Both the position numbers and the translations under genes were made by a program. The notes beneath the pieces were generated by a model. It saw nothing but the letters and a program-made list of their open reading frames with translations, made no database searches and was not told where the DNA came from. Of a stretch of DNA of 64,000 nucleotides, positions 55,370 to 64,000 are shown piece by piece. Location of the stretch: positions 1 to 64,000 of the forward strand of contig JAAMPI010000037.1 in NCBI GenBank assembly GCA_013054445.1, read 5' to 3'. The DNA is from Cudoniella acicularis. Lineage: Eukaryota; Ascomycota; Leotiomycetes; Helotiales; Helotiaceae. Position 1 is the stretch's first letter; each line of letters starts with the position of its first letter.

Positions 55370-57004
55370 ATGGACGACTCACCTGACTCGCAGTCATGGC
55401 TACCCAATTTCCTCCGCTCCAAGACGGCCTCCCCTATCTCGACCCCGCCAAACGAACGTACCTCTCTCCTCACAGAACAATCCGATCCCCAATCAATATC
55501 CTCTTCAACAACAGAAGGCGAGACTTACGAGGTTGAAGATGGAGCTTCGCCTGCCAAACAATGGCTATCCGAATTCTTCCTTCTGCTTCGAGGCTCTGTA
55601 CCAGTCATCCTTGCATATACACTTCAGAACTCCCTGCAGACGATATCGGTGTTGATCGTGGGAAGATTGAGTCCCGAAGCGCTTGCCACGGCTGCTTTCA
55701 GTTACATGTTTGCCATGTCAACAGCATGGCTTATCGCATTAGGAGGTTCTACTGCTCTAGATACACTAGCATCGTCAACATTCACTGGAAGCAAGAATCC
55801 GCATGATTTAGGGGTTCTTTTGCAACGAGCGTTCATTGTCCTGACAGCATTCTACATCCCAGTGGCGATACTCTGGGCATGCTCCGCACCAGTGTTCAGA
55901 CTCCTAGGCCAAGAAGAATACATCTGCATCGACAGCGCCAAATTCCTTACAGCACTCATTCCAGGCGGATTAGGCTACGTCTACTTCGAAGCCATGAAAA
56001 AGTATCTCCAAGCGCAAGAAATTATGCGCCCAGGAACCTACGTCCTCCTCATCACCTCCCCCATTTCAGCAGGTCTCAACTACCTCTTCGTTTATACATT
56101 CGAGCTTCACTTAATTGGCGCCCCTCTCGCAACAGGTCTCTCGTACTGGATATCATTCCTCCTTTTAATTCTGTACTCTCGCTTTGTCGCTGGTTCTGCA
56201 TGCTGGGGTGGCTGGTCTCGTGCCTGTCTCACAAACATCTCTACTTTTGCACGTCTTGCTATCCTCGGAGTCGTGCACGTCGGCACAGAATGGTGGGCTT
56301 TTGAGATAGTCGCTCTGGCCGCTGGACGACTAGGCACGATTCCTCTTGCTGCGCAAAGTGTGATCATGACGACAGATCAAGTGATGAACACCATTCCCTT
56401 TGGAATTGGCGTCGCTGCTTCTGCGCGCGTTGGAAATCTGCTCGGAGCGAGGAACGCAAAAGGTGCTGCAAGAGCAGCGAACGTTGCCGCGTGGCTGAGC
56501 ATAATGATGGGCGTTCTCGTGCTCATCGCTCTAATGGCCGTCAAAGATTTCTACGCCAAGATCTTCAACGACGATGTAAAAGTCATCAAGCTTACTGCTG
56601 ATGTTATGCCATACGTTGCGCTCTTTCAGATCGCGGATGGTTTGAATGGGAGTTGTGGAGGTAGTTTGAGGGGAATGGGAAGACAGCATATTGGCGCTGT
56701 GGTGAACATTGTAAGTTACTATATGGGTGCTTTGCCGCTTGGGATTTGGTTGGCGTTTCATGGGTGGGGATTGGCCGGTCTTTGGGTGGGACAATGCATT
56801 GCGCTTTATCTTGTTGGTGGTATCGAGTGGGTTGTTGTTGCATGGAGTAACTGGGAGTGGCAGGTTGAGAAGGCGTTTATGAGGATGGATTTATCAGAGA
56901 GGGTTGAAGTTGGTGCGGGCGATGTGAGTAGAGAAGCGGGTTTCTATTTACCAGGGGGGCAACCCAATGGCGATGTTGGGGGCACGGAGAGGCCGGCTGT
57001 GTGA
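55370..57004 (+). CDS. MATE family efflux transporter
   Basis: Single exon, 544 residues. After a Ser/Pro-rich cytosolic tail (about 65 residues) come about 12 TM segments, including FLLLRGSVPVILAYTLQNSL, ALATAAFSYMFAMSTAWLIA, TALIPGGLGYVYFEAMKKYL, VHVGTEWWAFEIVALAAGRL, IPFGIGVAASARVGNLLGAR and SYYMGALPLGIWLAFHGWGL. These match the two MatE repeats with characteristic GSTALDTLASS and ASARVGN..GA segments. It is a cation-coupled extruder of drugs or metabolites, likely at the plasma or vacuolar membrane. Intronless, with a clear frame. Confidence 0.92.
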   Translation: MDDSPDSQSWLPNFLRSKTASPISTPPNERTSLLTEQSDPQSISSSTTEGETYEVEDGASPAKQWLSEFFLLLRGSVPVILAYTLQNSLQTISVLIVGRLSPEALATAAFSYMFAMSTAWLIALGGSTALDTLASSTFTGSKNPHDLGVLLQRAFIVLTAFYIPVAILWACSAPVFRLLGQEEYICIDSAKFLTALIPGGLGYVYFEAMKKYLQAQEIMRPGTYVLLITSPISAGLNYLFVYTFELHLIGAPLATGLSYWISFLLLILYSRFVAGSACWGGWSRACLTNISTFARLAILGVVHVGTEWWAFEIVALAAGRLGTIPLAAQSVIMTTDQVMNTIPFGIGVAASARVGNLLGARNAKGAARAANVAAWLSIMMGVLVLIALMAVKDFYAKIFNDDVKVIKLTADVMPYVALFQIADGLNGSCGGSLRGMGRQHIGAVVNIVSYYMGALPLGIWLAFHGWGLAGLWVGQCIALYLVGGIEWVVVAWSNWEWQVEKAFMRMDLSERVEVGAGDVSREAGFYLPGGQPNGDVGGTERPAV

Positions 57005-60000
57005 AGCTTTGATGAGATTGGACGACTTTACTGTGAGTTTTCACCAGCGTGCTGCGGTAGAGAAGTTGAAAGGTAGGTCATGATGTGATGATACGCTACG
57101 AGTTTCCTTTCCTGTTCCAGCGAACAAAAACCTGGTGGCTTTGTTAGATAAATTATTTTGTAGATACTTGCCTTTGCTAGATTTGAATGAGAAGAGACGA
57201 GCTATGATAGATGCTATATCTTGGAAGCCCAATTCCCTTTTCCGAAGCCAAGTAATTCGAAATCAGAAGCACTCACAGTGTCAAGTGATATCAACCATCT
57301 TAGGTGATATTCATTCATATAGTGGACGACGCTTACAAGCTGCTAGGTGCTGGTTTTTAAACTGTAATTCAACGAGATTTTTTTTCCATGGCGAGTTGAG
57401 TGCTGATTGATTGCCTGCGACTTGAAGGGAAGGAGATTCTTCCACTTCGCACTGGGAAACAAGAACAGTACACGTGCTTCACTTCCTAATATTGCTATTC
57501 AGCTATTAGCGGTCTATGTCTTTACGATGTTCCTACAAAGATCAGAGTTTGTGGATCCTGCTCTGGAGTTTTACTCATCTCGAAATTTCGTGGTGTTCCT
57601 AGCATGGGTTTATGATGACTGGATGCTGTGGTTCTGATACCCGTCAGTACAATCATTATTCACCTGTGAACCTTTAAAACTCTCGTATGCAATAACTGAC
57701 TCCAGTAAGTTTGATACCTACGATGCTTCGCCACAAGCACTATTCACCTCCGAACACCCCAATTTACGCCTGAAATGACTGACTCCCATGAGTTCACACC
57801 TGCCGTGACTACTCTCATTCACTCCGTCTTCTCCCACGAAAAACTATAAAATCTCTGACCAATTTTCCCTATTTAAAGATTTAAACACCAAAAAACAGGC
57901 AAGGCAAACAAACAAAAACCAAAAAAGCAACACAAAAACGTAAGTTCAACTCGACAAAAAAAAAAAAAAGCACAGGAAGACAACAAAATGAACGGAGGTG
58001 ATACAGCTTATTGCCCAAACTGAGGGAAGGAGGTTTGGCGCAAGGATATTAAGAATGGATAATGCCCCCACTGTTCATATGCCAGTCCTACCGGTCAGCT
58101 TGCCAAATAACCTGTGAGGAAGGTAGCTTTGAGAGGATGGAGAGACACTGGGGAAATGGAGGGAGAAACCATAATGTAGATTAGAAGACTATACTTTGGG
58201 ATAGTTGAATACCAAAGTCGTTGAGCTATCATGGTGTTTTTTTTTTTTTGTTTCGATATCAAGGCACCATAATAACTGCCTTATTATTTGTTGTGGTAAT
58301 ACCGCAGTTGCAATCCCGATTGGGTGGTAAACAGTAAGACAAGTGTAACGGTAAAGCTTGGACCCTTAGAGAATTGGACATCCGGTACCGGTGCACTAGG
58401 AGCCACGTGTCACCCGTCAGATAAGTTCGGAGACTCCGTAGATGCTGTTCTCCTAATTCCCAGAAAACCAAAGAGGCTGGATTTGGCGGACTGAGGCTGA
58501 GGGTAGTGGAATGAGGCGTATTTGGCGGTCTGAGGGGTGACGTGGAGGCCGGAAGAGCCTCGATGTCTTGGCTTGGAGATTTAATATCCGGAGAAGCGGT
58601 TCAGATCATCTAGTCGGCAATCTGGCATACAAAAATAGCAGATTGACCAATCAACCACAATGATGAGGAGGTAACCGTAACTACTCCAATCATAGATCAA
58701 GACTCGTTCCTATTTTTCATTTCCGTGTTAGCGAGTCAGAATTTCAGTTTTCGATTGGTCCAGAAATCTCGAGATTATTCTTTGCATACACGAAGAAGTC
58801 TGCTCTCAGTAAGGTTAAATTAAAAGAGTTGGTAGTTTCGCATTATCGAGAAGCTAAGGGGGCTATCCAGAAGTATGCAGGGATATAGCTGAGGGATCCA
58901 GGGGCTCGGTTGTTGGTGCGGGACGATCAGTTATGATGTTTTCGACGTCACGAAATGAACACCACGACGAAAGTTGCCCAACAATTGTTTAGTCGCGACG
59001 ATGGACGTTGGCCCACGTTTTTTTTCTGTCTCTGGGTGCCTCAAGGCGATTGTAGTGAAAGCCTTCCGCCATCCCCATGGCTATGGCTGAGTCTTCCGCA
59101 ACGAAACGGCACGAAAAAACGGCGTCGAGGGTGCGGCAGCTACATCAGTGGAGAGATACACCGGGGCTTCATTAGTCTGGCCGACTCGGTATAATAATTT
59201 CCTGGCAGGGTTCTTTGCAGTGTGTTCTTTCGAACAGCGGAGAAGCACGGGAGACCAAAACAATAATGATCATTGATCAGCGTTAAACTTTAATGCGAAC
59301 ACTGCTACGACGTACAGTACGACTCGGGTTGCTCGGTTTGCGGGGAATCATGGTCAGGCCTTCTTGACTTTTGAGACACAAAATCACGAACATACAAGAT
59401 TCCAGATCCGGCCAGTCATCAATTTCTCGCAAGTTACAATATCGAAGTGGTGGCGCGCGGTCTATGTCGTACATGAACTCCTTACATCTCCAACATCGTT
59501 CCACTTGGCTGTGGCTGGCCTGGCGATGAGAAGCAAGCGCCACTGTATGAAGACACTGAGTCTCTGACGCGGTGAACTACTTCGCAAATATTCAGTTGCA
59601 ACCTCCTTTCAAATGGTGGTAAACAAAATAATGTACCAAATCAAGCACTATTTCCCCTGACGTCGTCCCTAGCTGGTCGACTATCCATTTTCGTCAACAC
59701 CAAAGGAAATTGGATCCCGCGTGCTCTCGTCAACTCTTACTCTTCATCACGTAGTACCAACCCTACAGGCTGCGTCTACAGCTTGCTGATGGTCTGATCG
59801 CTGTCGAGAACTTTGAGATACCCAAGCGACCAGGCCATGGCAGCTGTAAATAATCCACCAGGCGTGCAGAACGGGTTCAGAAGCTAGGCCGCAGATACCT
59901 ATTCTTTTCAATTTGTGCTATGAGCAGATCGAATCTGCTGACCTTCTCAGGTAGGAAAAATCCCCACATCAGAACATAGGTCATTCGAAGCCGGTCGAGA

Positions 60001-60247
60001 AGTCAAATCGATGGCAACGAGACCGCTTCCCCCTCTTCTCAATTTCTGGGACGCGTACCTAAACCGCTTTTAGTCTCAACGATAGATCGGCCAATGCGAG
60101 ATCTAAGCCCAAGAGCTAAACATTTCAGGTTGAATGAAAGTCTGGGGTGGTTTCTATAAGAGTGTTGCTTCGTCTGCTTGAGCACCTGTTTGTTCATCTA
60201 ATATTCTCTTTTCATCAATCATCATCAACCAACGTTCTCTCGTTAAA
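57005..60247. other. Long spacer with no supported gene
   Basis: About 3.2 kb. Short open stretches exist on both strands, none with motifs or splice support. Poly-A/T runs at about 57,957-57,970 and 58,230-58,250 and AC-rich repeats near 57,900 are simple sequence. Confidence 0.45.
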
Positions 60248-61548
60248 ATGCGATCCAGTTTGGCTGTTTCTGATTTGCAGCTCTTGCTCTTGCAGCACCA
60301 AAACCCCAGGACATCGACTTCTCTCTGGTTGATGCTGCTCCGGATGCGGACCCCGCTGCTCCTCTCACGGATGTCACAGTTGACACCATAACAATTATTC
60401 CATCTACTGCAATGGTCACAGTGGTCGCTGCTGTCGTTACAGACGTTGCTTCTGCACAAAAGCGGGATTTTTGGGAGTCGCTGACAGTTTGAGTAAGCGT
60501 GATGGTGATTGCTCTGTTCAGCCTGCTGGAACTAGGCCAACTGTTACAAGGTATGGCTTATTTGACTTATATAGATATTGATACTGACTTTGAACAGTCC
60601 TGATGATAGCGATACATCGTTCTTGAATTACGCTCCATTTAAAGTTGCATCATCCGCTGCCGCGACTCAATCGGGCATCCCACAAGGATATAGCTTAGCT
60701 TTCTCGAACCTTCAAGCGTCGAGTCAGACTGTTTCCTACCTTAGCCTAAAAATTCTCTCCAAGTACGACCCTATTGTGTGCGCGAGTTATTGTGACCAGC
60801 TCGATGGCTGTGTTGCATTAAACCTTTATTTCGAGCGTGACCCCTCCTTAAACCCCAATGCCACCAGCTGCGCGAACCCCAAGTCCCTCACCAACATAAA
60901 GTGCGTCCGGTGGGGAGTTCAAATAACTCCTGATACGGCTATAAATGACGGACAATGGGGAGGTAAGCTTTCCCATTACTCTAGTACAATTCCACGCTTA
61001 CGCTCTGTCTAGACAACTTCCACGTCGTCATCGCTGGGTCAAACGGGTATAACAAGAACGCCGCCCCTTGCTCTCAACCTGGCTTCACTGGTCCCGTCGA
61101 GCTCGGTGGTGCCATCAACGCAACTAACGACTCAGCAACCAACACAAACACCTACATGGGCTACAAATTCTTCTCCTTCTCCCAAATCCAAACTTACGAC
61201 AACGGTGTTTCCGCTTGTACCGCAGCCTACACATCCCAAACCGGCTATAACTCTCGCCACCCTCCTGCAAAAGGCAACCCAGCAGTCTGCAACCAAGTCG
61301 TCGTCTACGTTCTCAGCAACAACAACCAGCCACAGGGTAATTACTGCTCGATGTACAGCGAGGCTTAGGCTCCTAAGTACGCTACCAATTATGGATAATA
61401 CCGCGGTAACGACTACTGGTCTGTTTCACAAACTTATTCTTACACTGCCAACTCGTATTCCTATCTTTCTATTTGCGCTGTTGGTGGTTGCCCTGCCAAT
61501 TCTTACCAGGGTGGAAACTGTGGTGGACGGGATGCCGGAACTTGCTAG
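60248..61548 (+). pseudogene. Secreted PAN-like protein, broken
   Basis: Three exons (60248..60550, 60598..60962, 61013..61548; GTATGG and GTAAGC donors) total 1,204 nt, two short of 402 codons. The reading contains a signal-type start (MRSSLAVS.. ALALAAP), SLSKRDGDC (Kex2 site), and FLNYAPFKVAS. A PAN-like Cys pattern follows: DPIVCASYCDQLDGCVALNL, YFERDP, NATSCANPKSLTNIKCVRWG. The last exon ends in CGGRDAGTC. The frame breaks once near 60,280 and once near 60,467. In the last exon TAG and TAA interrupt a continuing reading (YSEA-stop-APKYATNYG-stop-YRGNDYW) where Trp and Gln would fit (TGG to TAG, CAA to TAA). Function is unknown; secreted adhesion-type domain. Confidence 0.75.
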
Positions 61549-64000
61549 GTTGTTGATGGAGGCGTGTGCATATGTTGGGAGCAAGAGGTAATTACGGGCC
61601 GTAATGAAGGAAGGTGTATAATTTAATTGGGTGGTTAACGTTTTTATAGCTAATAAATAATGATTTTTCGCGTTCACTCTTATTGCCGCTCTCATCTGTA
61701 AAGTGTCACATTGTTTAATCAGAAAACCAGTCAAAAATCTACCTACCTTCTTACAGTGGCAAACTAGTTGGATTCTCTAAATTTCAAACCTGTAGTAAAC
61801 AATCACAAGCCATGACGTGATCCCAAAATTAGTACAAAAATAATTCTCAATTCCTAGAACAATTGCCATTCTTCAGTCGTCCTTAATATTCCTTAAGAAA
61901 TTACAACCTGTGAGACTTTGTATTTCGGTTAGCATGCACCAAACTTCAGGGCAGGGCACACTGAACCTTGGTGAGTGCCAGTAAATAAACGTGGCGCAAA
62001 CACTTTGCGCACCGATTATAACTTCTTTTTAGAAAATAACCATGTATAATTATTTAAGTAATAGTATTTATAATATATACACAATAAATATGCACTAACA
62101 ACATATGCGTTAACTTATGCGTCTTTTAATCCGTGTAATAGCCAAAAGTAATTTCTTTGACCTTTAAGAGGTGTTAGATTGTGAAGTTGAAGGAAACACT
62201 TCAAAAGTATCAAATAACTGTCAACTTAAAAATTCGGATATTAGAAGAATGGAATAAGAGTATGATCTAAATAAAATTTTTATTGAATTTTACTTCATGA
62301 TAGTAGAGTTGTTTGAATTTTTGAAGTGTTGGGGAGATAGGTAGGTGGGCATCGTATAACAGAAAGGTGGGGGTAACAGATAGCGTGCGGGACCCTGTAT
62401 TTTTGTGAGTGATAGCACGAATACCTCGGAATGGCTTTACGCGCTGGTAACGACTTCTGTCCCACTAGAGTACTATAGAATAACTGATTTGTCTTGATTA
62501 TTAAATGAACGAGTAGTATATTATTAATTTGCAAATAGATATGCAATAGTGCGTTTGTGTTCAATTGTGAGTTACATGAAGTAGTATCGTAAAGTTTAGC
62601 GTGTAGGTCGCCATGTATTAGACGTACACGCTGTGAAGTAACGATTCTGTGCCAAGTTCGGACATTGCAAAAGGTGGTCTCTATTTCGCATATAGAGAAT
62701 GTCCCGACTTAGGGCCACTCCCTTCCATTTACATGGAATTAATTCTGTTCTGACTTGCGGCAAATCGCACCCTAATTTAAAGCATGAGGAGTATTGTAAG
62801 TAGGCCACTTTTCTATGATAAATAGAGTAATTAAATCTCTAAATATAAAAATGCTCAAAAGCGTTATTTGTTTAAGTTCGACCAAATGCTTGAGGGCAAA
62901 GAGAAAGAGGTTTGGGTATGTGTTGACAGCGAAGTCGTGAGTCGTAATGATGGAGTAAAAAGAATAGCAGCAAGGAGATAGTTAGCGTAGAAATACCGGA
63001 GTAAATTTGTGTTAAGAGATTTCAAAGATTTCCTGCAATACGAAAAGGAAAGAGCTACTGTCTCCCNCCCCCCCCCCCCCCCCCCCTTTTTCTTTTTCTT
63101 TTGACGAGCACAACGAGGTGTCGCTGCAGCAGAACGCTCCTTCCCTCCCCAACGCAACAGAACGCGACACTTTTTGTAGCGCACCCCTCTCCTCGACACT
63201 AAAGAATGGTGTCCAAGTGTGCACGCCTTGATGTCGACACCACGACACGACATAACTCAACACCGCTTCTGATCTAAACATTGAAGGAGCACTTCTCCAC
63301 AACGTAGCGCAACACAACACAACGTCGATCACGACACAATAAAATGTGACACTGGTTTTGATCTCAATAAGGAAGGAGCGCTTTTACGCAATGCAACACC
63401 GCAACATGGATACCAATGCTGCAAATACCTCGCTTAACTGGTAAATTTAGTCTGCAATTTCAAGGCCTTGGAATTTGGCTGGTTAGTGAGGTTCCTTTCT
63501 TCAAGCAACTGCTTCAATGACTTGACGCATCGTTGTTCCGTGCTACCTTTTTACCATGTTTCTTGAGCGGTCGCCCTGCTGGTCTTTTGACAATAAATTG
63601 CTGCCTTGATCGTTTCCTCGGATTCATCTCTCCCGACACCTATTTTCCATTCACTCAAAGACCCTAAATAGCTGCGCCAAAAAGTCCCATTTTGAAGAAT
63701 TGGATTATAATAAGAAGGCATGTGTATTTGAGCCAACATATTTATAAATTTCTCTTTTCGACGCAGCCCGAGTTTGTTGTAAGGTTGAAGAGCGTCAACG
63801 AGAATTTGCATGGGCAGCCCAAAGCAGCCTCGCTTAACTTCACTTCAAGGGCTCAGGGGCTCCATATCTCGATTCGGTTGAGGCATCCCATAACTGAATA
63901 TAACTTTCAGTCCCACAAAATCCTTCCCTCTATGCTGTCTAAATAATTTATCCTCCCCTTCCAAACCCGTATACAAAAAATAGTTTCACCTTTTTAAATG
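61549..64000. other. AT-rich right end, no gene
   Basis: No supported gene. 61,990-62,320 is AT-rich with TATAAT-type words. A poly-C run and an N occur at 63,064-63,087. Remaining open stretches carry no motif. Confidence 0.5.
63064..63087. repeat. Poly-C run with one undetermined base
   Basis: A run of about 23 C with an N at 63,067, next to a CTTTTTCTTTTTCTTTTG run. It is likely to be of uncertain length in the assembly. Confidence 0.8.

Noticed and set aside
57407..57637. 76-residue open stretch after the MATE gene
   Set aside because: Hydrophobic reading only, with no start context or family.
1..64000. Giant mobile element (Starship-type) or CRISPR array
   Set aside because: No DUF3435-type tyrosine recombinase, and no regularly spaced repeat array; the repeats found are minisatellites or short dispersed repeats.

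Overview
This is a nuclear window from a filamentous ascomycete fungus. Introns are 40-60 nt with GT..AG ends and CTAAC/CTNAC-type branch sites. There is a split nuclear tRNA-Leu, a fungal Zn2Cys6 transcription factor, secreted bicupin and MATE/MFS genes, and AT-rich blocks and C-to-T type nonsense changes that resemble RIP (repeat-induced point mutation). The gene families suggest Pezizomycotina, perhaps Leotiomycetes; this is inference, not an identification. Gene density is low, with many broken genes, so it reads as an accessory or decaying region rather than a core locus.

1-37 kb. After an AT-rich start come a small coiled-coil gene, an aminoglycoside-phosphotransferase-fold kinase, and a convergent (tail-to-tail) pair of folylpolyglutamate synthase (FPGS) paralogs. 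I rebuilt exon structures for both that close in frame. Next is a receptor-like gene or gene pair with a winged-helix/TPR-like C-terminal half and no visible nucleotide-binding domain. It is followed by a small Cys-rich protein, a C2H2 + Zn2Cys6 factor with an internal 35-residue tandem repeat, a minisatellite, a membrane protein with a C-terminal Cys cluster, an unknown 150-aa gene, an F-box gene and an SR-rich Myb/SANT-like gene. From 22.5 to 29.7 kb are an AT-rich repeat relic, a decayed AZF1-like C2H2 pseudogene lying between two copies of a short repeat, and a dynamin C-terminal fragment. From 30.7 to 35 kb are small Cys-containing genes and a protein kinase. A C2H2 fragment and an inverted copy of the repeat found at bases 38-207 close this part.

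37-64 kb. A tRNA-Leu(UAA) with a 10-nt intron precedes a phytanoyl-CoA dioxygenase-type oxygenase. Then come a broken lipocalin-like gene, a gamma-glutamylcyclotransferase-like gene, a NAD-dependent epimerase, a MITE-like element, a frame-broken secreted beta-propeller (selenium-binding-protein-like) gene, a secreted oxalate decarboxylase with a 19-nt exon, an MFS transporter, a broken short-chain dehydrogenase, a MATE transporter and a broken secreted PAN-like gene. Oxygenase, epimerase, SDR, lipocalin-like and two efflux families side by side look like the remains of a metabolite locus, but no backbone synthase is present.

A recurring theme is that broken genes carry single-base deletions (the reconstructed exon lengths become multiples of three only if one or two bases are restored), some with TGG-to-TAG or CAA-to-TAA type stops, while neighbouring genes are fully open. 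There is one N at 44,023 and one at 63,067, the latter in a poly-C run.
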